From NCBI GenBank assembly GCA_002694985.1, contig NZNS01000003.1, forward strand, positions 1 to 64,000: 64,000 bases of DNA, given 5' to 3'. How positions within the stretch are numbered: the stretch's first letter is position 1; each line of letters begins with the position of its first letter. The notes beneath the pieces are model-generated. The model was not told where the DNA came from. It searched no databases and worked only from the letters and a program-made list of their open reading frames with translations. The translations under genes were made by a program, and so were the position numbers. The DNA is from Parvibaculum sp. (GTDB taxonomy: Bacteria; Pseudomonadota; Alphaproteobacteria; Parvibaculales; Parvibaculaceae). Of this stretch, positions 37,231 through 48,227 are shown piece by piece.

Positions 37231-38561
37231 CAGAGGAGCATCCTTGCGGGATATTCCACGAAAGACTTGAAAGCTTCGAGGAAACGCGCACCGAGCGCGC
37301 CATCAATGGCGCGGTGGTCGCAGGACATGGTGACGGTCATCACATTGGCGATTTCGAGTTTGCCGTTCTTCACAACAGGCCGCTCCTCGCCCTTGCCGAC
37401 GGCGAGGATCGCGGCCTGGGGCGGATTGATGACGCCGGTGAAATGCTTGATGCCGAACATGCCGAGATTGGAAATCGAAAAGCTGCCGCCTTCGTACTCG
37501 GCAGGCTTGAGCTTCTTGTCGCGGGCACGAGCGGCGAGCGATTTCGCCTCCTCCGAAATTTCGGCGAGGCCTTTCTTTTCCGCGCCGCGAATGATTGGTG
37601 TTATGAGACCGCCGTCGAGCGCGACTGCAATGCCGATATCCGCCGACTTGTGCTTCAGGAGCGCATTGCCCGCGAAGCTTACATTTGCATCCGGCACCTT
37701 TGTCAGTGCAAGGGCGGCGGCACGAATGAGGAAATCGTTGACCGAGAGCTTCACGCCCTCGCCCGCTTCCTCGTTCAGCTTTTTCCGTGCGGTGAGAAGT
37801 TCATCAAGCTCGCAATCGATCGTCAGGTAAAAATGCGGGATTTCCTGCATTGACTGCGTGAGGCGGCGCGCAATGGTCTTGCGCATGCCGTCGAGCGGCA
37901 CTTCCTCATATGTGCCTTTCTCGTAAAAGGCGCGCGGGTCGATGGATGGCATCGGTCCCTGCGACGAACCGGACGCACCTGCTGCTTTCTTCGGGGCGGA
38001 CCTGGCCGCGCCTTCCAGATCGGCCTTGACGATGCGGCCATGCGGACCGGAACCTGAAACTGCCGTCAGGTCGATGCCCTGCTGGCTCGCGATGCGGCGC
38101 GCGAGCGGCGAGGCAAATACGCGCGCACCCTTCGCGTTCTCCGGCGCGGGAGGCGCTTTGCCGCCTGTGTCCGTCGCAGACTTTTTCGTCTCGGTTTTTA
38201 CGGGCTTCGGTTCGGACTTTTTCTCAGCCGGTTTTTCAGCCTCCGCTTCAGCATCTTTCGACGGCGTCACAGGCGCATCATTCGAGGCATCGTAGCCTTC
38301 GAGCGCGTCCTCGCCCTCGCCTTCTTCAAGCAGCACCGCGATGGGTTTGTTGACGGCCACACCTTCCGTGCCTTCACCGACAAGAATCTTGCCGATGGTG
38401 CCCTCGTCCACGGCTTCCACTTCCATGGTCGCCTTGTCTGTCTCGATTTCGGCGATGACATCGCCTGCGCTTACCGTATCACCCTTCTTCACATGCCACT
38501 TGGCGAGCGTGCCTTCCTCCATGGTCGGCGAAAGCGCGGGCATCAGGATTGGTGTTGGCAT
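37230..38561 (-). CDS. pdhC: Dihydrolipoamide acetyltransferase (E2) of the PDH complex
   Basis: Core of pyruvate dehydrogenase; transfers acetyl from lipoyl-lysine to CoA. 443 residues: one lipoyl domain (lysine in [16 protein letters not shown] near residue 43), an Ala/Pro/Lys-rich hinge, the E1/E3-binding domain ([18 protein letters not shown]) and the catalytic domain ending in [20 protein letters not shown] with the catalytic His and Asp. It begins 10 bases after pdhB and shares one base with lpd. The lipoyl lysine is a target of the LipA encoded at about 34 kb. Confidence 0.97.
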   Translation of the reverse strand: MPTPILMPALSPTMEEGTLAKWHVKKGDTVSAGDVIAEIETDKATMEVEAVDEGTIGKILVGEGTEGVAVNKPIAVLLEEGEGEDALEGYDASNDAPVTPSKDAEAEAEKPAEKKSEPKPVKTETKKSATDTGGKAPPAPENAKGARVFASPLARRIASQQGIDLTAVSGSGPHGRIVKADLEGAARSAPKKAAGASGSSQGPMPSIDPRAFYEKGTYEEVPLDGMRKTIARRLTQSMQEIPHFYLTIDCELDELLTARKKLNEEAGEGVKLSVNDFLIRAAALALTKVPDANVSFAGNALLKHKSADIGIAVALDGGLITPIIRGAEKKGLAEISEEAKSLAARARDKKLKPAEYEGGSFSISNLGMFGIKHFTGVINPPQAAILAVGKGEERPVVKNGKLEIANVMTVTMSCDHRAIDGALGARFLEAFKSFVEYPARMLL

Positions 38562-38571
38562 CTGCGCCTCC

Positions 38572-39978
38572 TCAGCGGTAGCAGACGGCTTTCACCGCCT
38601 CCACCACTTCTTCGGCGCTTGGCAGCGCGAGCTTTTCAAGATTTGCCGCATAGGGCATCGGCACGTTCTTCTGCGCGACGCGAAGGATCGGCGCGTCGAG
38701 ATAGTCGAAGGCCTTTGCCTGAACCTCGGCGGCAATTTCCGCACCGATGCCGCAGACGGGCCATGTCTCCTCGACAGTAACGAGCCGGTTCGTCTTTTTC
38801 ACCGATGCGATCACCGTGTCCATATCGAGCGGGCGAATGGTACGCAGGTCGATCAGTTCGACATCGAGCCCTTCTTCTTCGAGCTTCGCCATCGCTTCAA
38901 GGCAGTAGGTGATGCCATGGCTGTGCGAAACGAGGGTCACGTCCGCGCCTTCCTTCATTACACGAGCCTTGCCGATGGGAAGTACATGATCGTCGAGTTT
39001 CGGCACATCGAAGCTCTTGCCGTAGAGCACTTCATTTTCGAGGAAGACGACAGGGTTCGGATCGCGGATAGCAGCCTTCAAAAGCCCCTTGGCGTCAGAT
39101 GCCGAATAGGGGGCGATCACGATCAGACCCGGAATATGCGCATACCATGACGCATAGTCCTGGCTGTGCTGCGCGCCGACACGCGCCGCCGGGCCGTTGG
39201 GCCCGCGAAAGACAATCGGGCATGACATCTGCCCGCCCGACATGTAGCGCGTCTTAGCGGCAGAGTTGATGATCTGGTCCATCGCCTGCATGGCGAAATT
39301 GAAAGTCATGAATTCGACGATGGGGCGGAGCCCGGCCATTGCCGCGCCGATGCCGAGGCCGGCAAAACCATGTTCCGTGATCGGCGTATCGACCACGCGC
39401 TTGTCGCCGAACTCGGCAAGCAGACCCTGGGTCACCTTGTAGGCGCCCTCATATTGCGCGACTTCCTCGCCCATCACGAAGACGCGATCGTCGCGGCGCA
39501 TCTCTTCGGCCATCGCATCCCGCAACGCCTCGCGCACCGTCTGCGAGGTATATTCAGTGTCTTCGGGAATGTCCGGGTCGCTCTTCACCTCGACTTTGGG
39601 GGCTTCATTCTCCTTCTTCGCCTTTTCGCCGCTTTCACGGCTTGTTTTCTCACCCTGGCCCTTGTCCGTCTTCGGTGCTGTCTTCTTCGGCTTTGTCTTT
39701 TCGGGTTCTTCCGACTTCACGTCGGCGACATCCTCATCATCGCCCGCAAGCAGCGCGATGACATCATTCACCTTCACATTTTCTGTGCCTTCGTCGACCA
39801 GAAGTTTAGCGACGGTGCCTTCGTCCGCTGCTTCGACCTCCATCGTGGCCTTGTCGGTTTCAATCTCGGCAATGACATCTCCGGCGCGGATCGTGTCGCC
39901 AACCTTCACGTGCCACTTGGCGAGCGTACCCTCTTCCATGGTGGGCGACAGAGCGGGCATGAGCACTTCAATCGACAT
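38572..39978 (-). CDS. pdhB: Pyruvate dehydrogenase E1 beta subunit with N-terminal lipoyl domain
   Basis: E1-beta half of the thiamine-dependent pyruvate decarboxylase. 468 residues from the ATG at 39978; codons further up lie within pdhA. Residues 1-80 are a full lipoyl domain ([16 protein letters not shown]), nearly identical to that of PdhC. A charged Lys/Glu-rich linker of about 60 residues follows, then the transketolase-like domain ([48 protein letters not shown]). This extra lipoyl domain is known from alphaproteobacterial PDH such as that of Sinorhizobium and Zymomonas. It lies five bases after pdhA. Confidence 0.96.
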   Translation of the reverse strand: MSIEVLMPALSPTMEEGTLAKWHVKVGDTIRAGDVIAEIETDKATMEVEAADEGTVAKLLVDEGTENVKVNDVIALLAGDDEDVADVKSEEPEKTKPKKTAPKTDKGQGEKTSRESGEKAKKENEAPKVEVKSDPDIPEDTEYTSQTVREALRDAMAEEMRRDDRVFVMGEEVAQYEGAYKVTQGLLAEFGDKRVVDTPITEHGFAGLGIGAAMAGLRPIVEFMTFNFAMQAMDQIINSAAKTRYMSGGQMSCPIVFRGPNGPAARVGAQHSQDYASWYAHIPGLIVIAPYSASDAKGLLKAAIRDPNPVVFLENEVLYGKSFDVPKLDDHVLPIGKARVMKEGADVTLVSHSHGITYCLEAMAKLEEEGLDVELIDLRTIRPLDMDTVIASVKKTNRLVTVEETWPVCGIGAEIAAEVQAKAFDYLDAPILRVAQKNVPMPYAANLEKLALPSAEEVVEAVKAVCYR

Positions 39979-39983
39979 AAGCG

Positions 39984-41048
39984 TCACGCCTCCACGTCTG
40001 CAAGAACATCGGTCCATAGCTCGGAAGCATCCGGTTCCTCGCTGGCCTGTGCGAACTCGGCGGCCTCATTGACGATCGCCTTGATCTCCTTGTCGATCTT
40101 CTTCAGGTCGTCTTCCGATAGGGCTTTCGCTTTGATGAGCCGCAGCCTTACCTGCTCGATAGGGTCGTGCTCGGCGCGCATCTTGTTCACTTCTTCCTTC
40201 GCGCGGTATTTCGCCGGATCGGACATCGAGTGCCCACGATAGCGATAAGTCATCATTTCAAGGATATAGGGGCCCTTGCCCGCACGGCACCACTCGGCGG
40301 CGCGCCTGCCCGCCTCGCGCACGGCACGCACATCCATGCCGTCCACCTGTTCACCGGGAATATTGAAGCTCACGCCGCGTTTGGCGAGGTTCGTCTGCGC
40401 ACTCGCGCGCGCAACGCTCGTCCCCATAGCGTACTGGTTGTTCTCGATCACATAGACGACCGGCAACTGCCAGAGTTCGGCCATGTTGAAGCTCTCGTAG
40501 ACCTGGCCCTGGTTCGCGGCGCCGTCTCCGAAATAGGTAAGGCAGATATGATCGTTTCCGCGATACTTGTTCGCGAAGGCCAGGCCCGTCCCGAGCGGCA
40601 CCTGCGCGCCGACAATGCCGTGGCCGCCATAGAAGGCTTTGTCGACGCTGAACATATGCATCGAACCGCCCTTGCCTTTCGAATAGCCATCTTCACGGCC
40701 GGTCAGTTCCGCCATGACGCCTTTCGGGTCCATGCCGGTCGCAAGCATGTGGCCGTGGTCGCGATAGCCGGTGATGACCTGATCGCCCTCCTTTATCGCG
40801 CCTTGCATGCCGACGACGACGGCCTCCTGTCCGATATAGAGGTGACAGAAGCCGCCGATGAGACCCATGCCATACATCTGCCCCGCCTTCTCCTCGAAGC
40901 GGCGGATCAGCAGCATGTCGCGATAGGCCTGCAGCTCTTCATCCTTCGAAAGCGGCGCGGGGCCGCTTTCGGATTTTCTCGGCTGTTTCTCTTGGGCCTG
41001 CTTGGGAGCGGATTTTGCCGCTTTGCCGGAAGATGATTTGGACGTCAT
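39984..41048 (-). CDS. pdhA: Pyruvate dehydrogenase E1 alpha subunit
   Basis: Thiamine-pyrophosphate subunit that decarboxylates pyruvate. 354 residues with a Lys/Ser/Ala-rich N-terminus, then the E1-alpha fold ([19 protein letters not shown]). The TPP motif starts [15 protein letters not shown] and ends [12 protein letters not shown] near residue 205; the phosphorylation-loop region [14 protein letters not shown] is present. It is the first gene of the leftward operon, 162 bases after the FtsB/DivIC-like gene. That gap contains a 19-bp inverted repeat that could be a control site. Confidence 0.97.
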   Translation of the reverse strand: MTSKSSSGKAAKSAPKQAQEKQPRKSESGPAPLSKDEELQAYRDMLLIRRFEEKAGQMYGMGLIGGFCHLYIGQEAVVVGMQGAIKEGDQVITGYRDHGHMLATGMDPKGVMAELTGREDGYSKGKGGSMHMFSVDKAFYGGHGIVGAQVPLGTGLAFANKYRGNDHICLTYFGDGAANQGQVYESFNMAELWQLPVVYVIENNQYAMGTSVARASAQTNLAKRGVSFNIPGEQVDGMDVRAVREAGRRAAEWCRAGKGPYILEMMTYRYRGHSMSDPAKYRAKEEVNKMRAEHDPIEQVRLRLIKAKALSEDDLKKIDKEIKAIVNEAAEFAQASEEPDASELWTDVLADVEA

Positions 41049-41167
41049 TCAGGGGGCCTCGACGTCAGAAATTGAAGATTAGCACCACGATAGTGGCACA
41101 AATAGACACCCGCGCCACACTTTAGAAGTGGCTCATAAATATTTGGTTTCAATGACAAAAACCGGAA

Positions 41168-41186
41168 TTAACTTGATTTCAGTTAA
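41168..41186. promoter_or_regulatory. 19-bp inverted repeat upstream of pdhA
   Basis: TTAACT-TGATTTC-AGTTAA lies in an AT-rich patch about 120 bases before the pdhA ATG and just after the preceding gene's stop at 41211. It has no following T-tract when read leftward. A role as a regulator-binding site for the pdh operon is plausible from placement; no regulator can be named. Confidence 0.35.
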
Positions 41187-41210
41187 GTTCCGCCGGGGAA
41201 TAGCCGCCTG

Positions 41211-41564
41211 TTAGCGCGGAGGCTGCATCCTGCCGGGCTGCGGCTCCAGGAAGATCACAACCTCGTTCGGCCCGCCATAGCCGAGAGCCGCGCGGGCCCG
41301 CTCATCGAGAAGGTCGGGATCGAGGCTCTCGGGCCGCAACAGAGCAACCTGGCGGTCGAGTTGCTCGCGCTTGGCCTGCACCTCATCGAGCTGGTGCTGC
41401 AACGTGTCGATACGGTTCTGGATGTCGAGCCAGGAAATAAAACCGTGGCGCCCATAGACAGCGTGATAAGCGAAATAGCCAAGCACGACGATGCAGACGA
41501 ACGGGATCAACGCCTGCCGGAGGCGAAGAGGTTCGGATGTGCGAATCACCGTGTAGCTGTCCAT
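41211..41564 (-). CDS. Septum-formation initiator family protein (FtsB/DivIC-like)
   Basis: Small bitopic division protein: short cytoplasmic N-terminus, one transmembrane helix (ALIPFVCIVVLGYFAYHAVYG, about residues 18-38) and a periplasmic coiled coil (IQNRIDTLQHQLDEVQAKRE), then the family ending around ARAALGYGGPNEVVIFLE. The ATG at 41564 gives 117 residues. In other proteobacteria FtsB works with FtsL and FtsQ at the septum. The gene follows eno by 70 bases, and the eno-ftsB-pdhA neighbourhood is conserved in alphaproteobacteria, which supports the call. Confidence 0.88.
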   Translation of the reverse strand: MDSYTVIRTSEPLRLRQALIPFVCIVVLGYFAYHAVYGRHGFISWLDIQNRIDTLQHQLDEVQAKREQLDRQVALLRPESLDPDLLDERARAALGYGGPNEVVIFLEPQPGRMQPPR

Positions 41565-41634
41565 GAGCAAGAGGGAATCACATAGTGATTCCAACGGTCA
41601 AGCAGGATTCATGAAAATCGGAGTCTGGTGTGAC

Positions 41635-42972
<1,338 letters not shown>

Positions 42973-43023
42973 TCATAGCGGAGTGAGGTCCGGGACGAAA
43001 GGGGCTAATCGTTCATTTTCCTA

Positions 43024-44925
43024 TCAGGGACGGCCATTTTCAGGGTTCTTCGCCGCCTTATCCTGCTCTGCCGCCTTGCACCACCAGCTCTGATCGCCAA
43101 TGCCGTTTTTCGGGCGGCTGTCCGGCATGACAAAGCGGTCCCAATATGCGATCCGGCCCATCGCATAGGGGTCGTGGAAGGAGGGAATCACGTAATTTCC
43201 CCATTGGAGAGCCCGATCGAGCACCTTCGCGTAAAGCCGTTTGTCTTCCAGGGTGCGAGCCTCCGCGAGCTTTTGGGCAAAGCTGTCGATCATCGGATTT
43301 TCAAGACCGATCAGGTTGCCCTCCTCTGCGCCACTCCCGGCACTCCCCCACATGCGAAGCTGTTCTTCACCGGGAATGACCGGCGGAATATAGAAGCGAT
43401 AGGCAATATCAAAACGGCGCGCCTTCAGCCGCGCCTCATAAGCGGCGTTGTCGATCACTTCCAGCCCCGCATCGATACCGGCACGGTTCGCATTGTTGAA
43501 GAAGGGGCTCAGCACCGCCTCCTGCGACTGGCTGTTGGTGAGGATGCGAAAGCGAAACACATCGCCGGCATCGTTTCTCAACTTGCCATCCCGATAATGC
43601 CACCCTGCCTCGGCAAACAGGTCGAGTGCCTTGCGGAAATTATCGCGGTCGCGGCCGCTGCCATCCGTCACGGGCGGTGCCCAGGATTGCCGGAATGCCT
43701 CATCTGGCAGCAAGTCGCGCCACGGTTCCATCAGCGCCTTTTCTTCCTCCGTCGGCGGTTCGTCCGCCGCGAATTCCGAATTCTGGAAATAGCTGTACGT
43801 GCGGCGATAGGCGCCGTGAAACACATTCTCGTTCGGCCATTCGAAATCGAAGAGCAGCGAAAGCGCCTTGCGGACACGAATATCGGCGAAGCGTTCCTCG
43901 CGCAGGTTGAAGAAAAAACCGTTCATGCCGAGAGGCCACCAGGCTTCGACTGTAAACCGCTTTATGCGGCCGTCGCGCACCGCAGGCGTGTCGTACATGG
44001 TTTCCCAGCGCTGGGCGCTCATATCCACGAACTTGTCGATGTCACCTGCAAGAAAGGCCTGAAACGCCCCTGTCTCATCGAAGAAATATTCAAAGGAGAG
44101 CTCGTCGAAATTGAACAGCCCCTTGTTTACCGGAAGATCCCTTGCCCAATAGTCCTTCACTCGTTCGAGGATGAGCCGCCGCCCCGCATCTATGCTGCCG
44201 AAACGGTAAGGACCGTTGCCGAGGAAGGGATCGAGCGTCGTCGCGCCGAAGTCGCGGTCGCGCCAATAGTGTTCCGGGATGACAGGCATCTCGCCGAATT
44301 CGAGAATTGCCGTCGGCTCCATCCCTTCGGGAAGCCGGATCTCGACTGTGCGCTCGTCGAGCGCCTTCACCTCGATCTGCTTGAGCATCAACTGATAAAA
44401 GGGCCGCGCGTCCTTCTCGAAAGTCTTTGCGGTAAAGACCACATCGGATGCCTTCACAGGTACGCCATCGTGAAAGACAGCACGCGGATCAATGTGAAAG
44501 CGCACACGGCGGCCATCGTCGAAAACCTCGATACGATTCGCGATCAGTCCGTAGGAAACCATGTCCTCGTCGGGTGACGCGACCAGCAACCCGTCATAAA
44601 GAGCCCCATGGATCGGTGTCGGCGAACGTCCCTTCACGATCCAGGTATTGAGGCTGTCGAAGGAGCCGCGCACCGACTCCGTCATGCGGCACCCTTTCGG
44701 CGCCGCCGGATTGGCCCAGGGGAAATGTTGAAAGTTTTCCCCGTAAAGCGGTTTGCGTCCGATTGCGACAGAGGGATAGGCCGGCGCCTTCGAGGCTTCG
44801 ACGTGGTAGAGCCCTTCCGCTGCATCGGCACCGCTGCTTGCCGCCAAGACGCAGAACGCGAAGCAAAAAGATGCCACGAGCCGCTTCGTCGACTTCATCC
44901 ACGCCTGTTTCCCGAGCCGCCTCAT
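43024..44925 (-). CDS. Extracellular solute-binding protein, family 5 (YejA-like)
   Basis: Periplasmic binding component of an oligopeptide-type ABC importer, 633 residues. The ATG at 44925 has a close ribosome site (GAGCAGGA) and leads into a signal peptide (KRLVASFCFAFCVLAASSGADAAEG). Family segments: GSFDSLNTWIVKG, YDGLLVASPDEDM, VRFHIDPRAVFHDGVPVKAS and the late YFNN-like SPFFNNANRAGID. Length and the ANPAAPKGG-like start (WANPAAPKGCRM) fit YejA. No permease or ATPase gene is adjacent, so it is an orphan. It diverges from a hemoglobin-type TonB receptor across a Fur-like site, which hints at iron- or heme-related uptake; that is inference. Confidence 0.85.
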   Translation of the reverse strand: MRRLGKQAWMKSTKRLVASFCFAFCVLAASSGADAAEGLYHVEASKAPAYPSVAIGRKPLYGENFQHFPWANPAAPKGCRMTESVRGSFDSLNTWIVKGRSPTPIHGALYDGLLVASPDEDMVSYGLIANRIEVFDDGRRVRFHIDPRAVFHDGVPVKASDVVFTAKTFEKDARPFYQLMLKQIEVKALDERTVEIRLPEGMEPTAILEFGEMPVIPEHYWRDRDFGATTLDPFLGNGPYRFGSIDAGRRLILERVKDYWARDLPVNKGLFNFDELSFEYFFDETGAFQAFLAGDIDKFVDMSAQRWETMYDTPAVRDGRIKRFTVEAWWPLGMNGFFFNLREERFADIRVRKALSLLFDFEWPNENVFHGAYRRTYSYFQNSEFAADEPPTEEEKALMEPWRDLLPDEAFRQSWAPPVTDGSGRDRDNFRKALDLFAEAGWHYRDGKLRNDAGDVFRFRILTNSQSQEAVLSPFFNNANRAGIDAGLEVIDNAAYEARLKARRFDIAYRFYIPPVIPGEEQLRMWGSAGSGAEEGNLIGLENPMIDSFAQKLAEARTLEDKRLYAKVLDRALQWGNYVIPSFHDPYAMGRIAYWDRFVMPDSRPKNGIGDQSWWCKAAEQDKAAKNPENGRP

Positions 44926-44991
44926 TCCTGCTCGCCCCTTCTCTCGTTTTATCCCGTCCGCCGGTGCGCGGCGCAACATGCCATGAATTAT

Positions 44992-45006
44992 TGAGATTGG
45001 TTCTCA
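44992..45006. promoter_or_regulatory. Fur-like inverted repeat between divergent uptake genes
   Basis: TGAGA-TTGGT-TCTCA is a 15-bp inverted repeat in an AT-rich region. It resembles the TGAGAAT-x-ATTCTCA form of Fur boxes. It sits 67 bases from the solute-binding protein start and 137 bases from the receptor start, so it could control both. A looser repeat (TATTGC at 45012-45017, GCAATA at 45033-45038) lies next to it. The Fur reading is supported by the iron/heme-type receptor but not proven. Confidence 0.5.
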
Positions 45007-45142
45007 TTTATTATTGCGAATGCCTCTTACTTGCAATATGAGTTGCACCCACGTTCGAATGGCACGCCGAACCGCAATCCCGGCCGCTTGAGCTTCAGCT
45101 TGAGCGGCGTCCTGTTACACGACCGAACCCGGGGGGCGTTCC

Positions 45143-47503
45143 ATGTCATCCAGCACAAGCACACGACTCACGTCCGGCTTTCTTGCCAGTGCAGCCATCA
45201 CACTCACCTTTGCCGCGCTTTGCAGCGCCGCCATGGCCCAGGACCTGCCCGCCGGAGCCGATACGGCGGCGGAAAAAGACGAAGCGGAAAAGGCAGAAGC
45301 GGAGAAAGCCAAAAAAGACGCCGATACCAGCAGCTTTGTTTTTTCTCCCATCACCGTTACCGCCGCGCGAAACGAACGCTCGCTCTTCGACACACCAGCG
45401 AATGTGTCACGCATCACGTCCGAGCAGCTTGACCAGCGCATGGACAATACGGTGAAGGAGCTTTTTCGTTATGAACCCGGCACCGCCGTTTCCCGCCAGG
45501 TCAGCGCGGCCGATCCCTTCGACAGCGCGGGCGGTATCCAGGTCCGCGGCGTTGGAGGTAACCGCACGCAGGTTCTTGTGGATGGTTCGCGCACTATCGA
45601 GGGCATCACCGACAACACCCGCGACATTGTCGACACAAGCAACATGAAAGCTGTCGAAGTGGTGCGAGGCCCCTCCTCCGTTCTGTGGGGTTCGGATGGT
45701 CTCGGCGGCGTCGTCAATTTCGTCACGAAAGACCCGTCCGACTACTTCAGAGATGCAGACGACATGGTTGCAGGTGCGGCCACCGCTTCCTACAGCTCGC
45801 TCGACAACTCATATGTCGAGTCCGTAACCGGCGCCTTCCGTCTCAGCGATGCACCGAACGCCGTCGAAGCCCTTCTCACCGTTACGCGGCGCGATACAAA
45901 CGAGCCGGAACTCACGACCGCGCGCAATGAAGCAACGCCCGGTAACCCGACCTGTCCTCGCGACCCGCTCGCCACACCTTGCAATGAACTCGATGAGCAG
46001 GACATTGCATCGAACAACGTGCTTACGAAATTCGTGTGGTCGCCATCGGCAGGAAACCAGTTTCGGCTTACCGGCGAGTACTACACACGAGATACGGATG
46101 TAGACCAGAACGCCGCGAACGAAACGACGGCAACCTATGTGCAAACGGGGTATCGCCGTACACAGGAGGTGGAACGCTGGCGCGTCTCGCTTGACCAGAA
46201 ATGGGATGTCGGCGCCGCATGGCTCGACACGCTCGATTGGCGGATCACCTACTCGCCGCAAAGCATCGACCGCAAAGGCGACCGTCGCCGCACGCTTCTG
46301 CCGTCCGGCGATATCGAGCAGCGGATCGATAGCCTGAAATATTCCGAAGATTTTTATGAAGCGGATATTCAGTTTGGATCGAGCTTCGCTATCGGCGGCG
46401 TCAGCAATCGGCTCACCTACGGTTTCGACGGCGATTATGTAGAAACGAAATATGAGCGCGTCGATATCACCAACAATCTCACGGCCAATACGTCGACGGT
46501 TGCGGTCGCGGGCGGTTTCAACTTCGCCAATGCCGACACGACACGCGCAGACGTCTATCTCCAGGACGAGATCGGGCTCTTTGGAGACCGGCTGACGCTC
46601 ATCCCGGGCTTGCGCAACTCCTATTACAAGATCACGCCGCACCCGGACGCGAACTATCAGATCGTTCCCGGCGCGGAGCCGCGGCAGATGGAAGAATCCG
46701 ATCTGCAGCTGAAGTTTGGCGGCATCCTGGATCTCTGGGGCCCCTACTCGGTCTATGCCGGCTATTCGGAAGGCTTCAAGATGCCGACCGCCCAGCAGCT
46801 TTATCAGTCGCTGAACAGTCTTCCGTTCTTTGCGCTTGTGCCTAATCCGAACCTCAAGCCGGAATCGGTCAAAAGCTATGAAGTAGGCCTGCGCGGCGAA
46901 TTTTCTCGCGGTTTCTTCTCGGTCAATTATTTCCAGGCCGACTACACGGATTTCATCCAGAACTTCGTTTCCGTTCCAGGCTCGGCAACGGACCTGACCT
47001 ACGACAATCTGGCAAGCGTGAATGTCGAAGGCGTGGAAGCTTCGGGGGCGTGGCAGCTCACCCCGCACTGGCGCACCAATTTTGCCGCTTCGCATATGTG
47101 GGGCACGCAACAGGCCACGGCTGGCGCGGCGGAAACGAACTTCAATGGAGCCTTGCCGCTCAATGTCGTGCTTGGGTTCAACTATGTCGAACCGGCACAC
47201 GGCCTCGACATCGAATTCGTGACAACGCTCCAGAAGGCGACGACGCGCGTCGAAGATCCCGCGACCGACTTTGCGCCGCCCGGCTACGTCACCTTCGACT
47301 TTCTTGCCTCGTGGGAGTTCATGCCCGGCGTCAAGCTCAAAGCCGCTGGTTACAACCTCCTCGACCAGCGCTACTTCCCGGCGGAGACGTCCGGCTTCCC
47401 GATCGGCACGGACGCGACCCTCGCCGTCCAGGTTCTCAACCCGATCGAGCAGCAGGTCGGCTTCGGCCGGTTCGTAAAGGTCGGTCTCGAACTGACCTTC
47501 TGA
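45143..47503 (+). CDS. TonB-dependent receptor, hemoglobin/transferrin/lactoferrin type
   Basis: Outer-membrane active transporter of 786 residues, probably for heme or a heme/iron protein. A signal peptide (FLASAAITLTFAALCSAAMAQ) is followed by an unusual charged stretch of about 25 residues rich in Glu, Lys and Ala. The TonB box region may lie around SPITVTAARNE. The plug has FDTPANVSRITSEQLD, VRGVGGNRTQVLVDGSR and VEVVRGPSSVLWGSDGLGG. The barrel shows the FRAP-like FKMPTAQQLY and NPNL motifs in PNPNLKPESVKSYEVG. It ends in aromatic Phe (VGLELTF) as outer-membrane barrels do. The HmuR/HasR-type His ligands are not assigned here. A terminator follows. Confidence 0.88.
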   Translation: MSSSTSTRLTSGFLASAAITLTFAALCSAAMAQDLPAGADTAAEKDEAEKAEAEKAKKDADTSSFVFSPITVTAARNERSLFDTPANVSRITSEQLDQRMDNTVKELFRYEPGTAVSRQVSAADPFDSAGGIQVRGVGGNRTQVLVDGSRTIEGITDNTRDIVDTSNMKAVEVVRGPSSVLWGSDGLGGVVNFVTKDPSDYFRDADDMVAGAATASYSSLDNSYVESVTGAFRLSDAPNAVEALLTVTRRDTNEPELTTARNEATPGNPTCPRDPLATPCNELDEQDIASNNVLTKFVWSPSAGNQFRLTGEYYTRDTDVDQNAANETTATYVQTGYRRTQEVERWRVSLDQKWDVGAAWLDTLDWRITYSPQSIDRKGDRRRTLLPSGDIEQRIDSLKYSEDFYEADIQFGSSFAIGGVSNRLTYGFDGDYVETKYERVDITNNLTANTSTVAVAGGFNFANADTTRADVYLQDEIGLFGDRLTLIPGLRNSYYKITPHPDANYQIVPGAEPRQMEESDLQLKFGGILDLWGPYSVYAGYSEGFKMPTAQQLYQSLNSLPFFALVPNPNLKPESVKSYEVGLRGEFSRGFFSVNYFQADYTDFIQNFVSVPGSATDLTYDNLASVNVEGVEASGAWQLTPHWRTNFAASHMWGTQQATAGAAETNFNGALPLNVVLGFNYVEPAHGLDIEFVTTLQKATTRVEDPATDFAPPGYVTFDFLASWEFMPGVKLKAAGYNLLDQRYFPAETSGFPIGTDATLAVQVLNPIEQQVGFGRFVKVGLELTF

Positions 47504-47532
47504 CGCGGTCCGCAGTACCGCGTCAACTTGAG

Positions 47533-47566
47533 CGCCCGGGCCGTGCCAGCCCGGGCGTTCTTTTTT
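47533..47566 (+). terminator. Rho-independent terminator after the TonB receptor
   Basis: CGCCCGGGC (47533-47541) pairs perfectly with GCCCGGGCG (47549-47557) across a 7-base loop and is followed by TTCTTTTTT. It lies 30 bases after the receptor stop, between two convergent genes. Confidence 0.88.
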
Positions 47567-47591
47567 CCGGCCAATTCCGGCTGCCGGTTTG

Positions 47592-48143
47592 TCAGCCGTG
47601 CGACGCCATCGCCAGTGATACATCCTCGGGACAGCTGCTCAGCAGTTCCGCGCCGTGTTTGAGAATATAATCGCGCTGGGCTTCCATCATGGCCCGACCG
47701 AAGCCGGTGCAGAATTTCTGGCCTTCCTGAAGAGTTTCCTCTGCCTGCCGCCGGTCGAGATCTCGCAGGGTTTCGTTGGTTTCCGCGAGCCGATGGTCGA
47801 GCAGCTCCTTCACCCGCCAGCGCGGCAGGAAAGGAGCGAAACTCAAAATGAAAATGAATTCAGAGCGCAGCCTGTGGCGTGCGTCCCCGGACATGAGCCC
47901 CTTGAGGCAGGTATTTCGGCCCGCCTCAGTCAATTCGTAGATTTTTTTGGTTGGCCGGCTGTCCTGCTCCACCTTGCGGTAGGTCACCAGCCCCTCCGCG
48001 GCCAACTCATTCAAAGCCGGGTAGAGATTCGAAAGGCTGACGTCGAGCAGCGTCGAGACCTCGTTCTCCATCGTTTTCTTGATGTCATAACCCGTCGCAG
48101 GGCCCCCCATGAGGACACTGAGCAACAGTTCCTTCGTATTCAA
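47592..48143 (-). CDS. PadR-family transcriptional regulator
   Basis: A 183-residue winged-helix regulator. The N-terminal PadR domain reads MNTKELLLSVLMGGPATGYD, then SLSNLYPALNELAAEGLVTY in the recognition helix and wing, and IYELTEAGRN. The C-terminal Vir_AR helical domain (LSFAPFLPRWRVKELLDHRL) mediates dimerisation. PadR proteins classically respond to phenolic acids, but the family has diverse ligands. It converges with the TonB receptor and diverges from a DUF1302 gene remnant, so its original target may have been lost with that gene. No operator could be assigned. Confidence 0.9.
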   Translation of the reverse strand: MNTKELLLSVLMGGPATGYDIKKTMENEVSTLLDVSLSNLYPALNELAAEGLVTYRKVEQDSRPTKKIYELTEAGRNTCLKGLMSGDARHRLRSEFIFILSFAPFLPRWRVKELLDHRLAETNETLRDLDRRQAEETLQEGQKFCTGFGRAMMEAQRDYILKHGAELLSSCPEDVSLAMASHG

Positions 48144-48227
48144 TCCGCTTCCTCCCCCTCAACAGATCAGGCACTTGATACCTGTAACGTTCCAAGACAA
48201 GTTGCCGATTCCTGCCAGTTCGGCGAT

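Noticed and set aside
45809..47623. Long minus-strand open frame opposite the TonB receptor gene
   Set aside because: It is antisense to a clear receptor gene and shows Arg/Ile-rich shadow composition without domains; similar long antisense frames opposite ntrC/ntrY, eno and the RND pump were rejected for the same reason.
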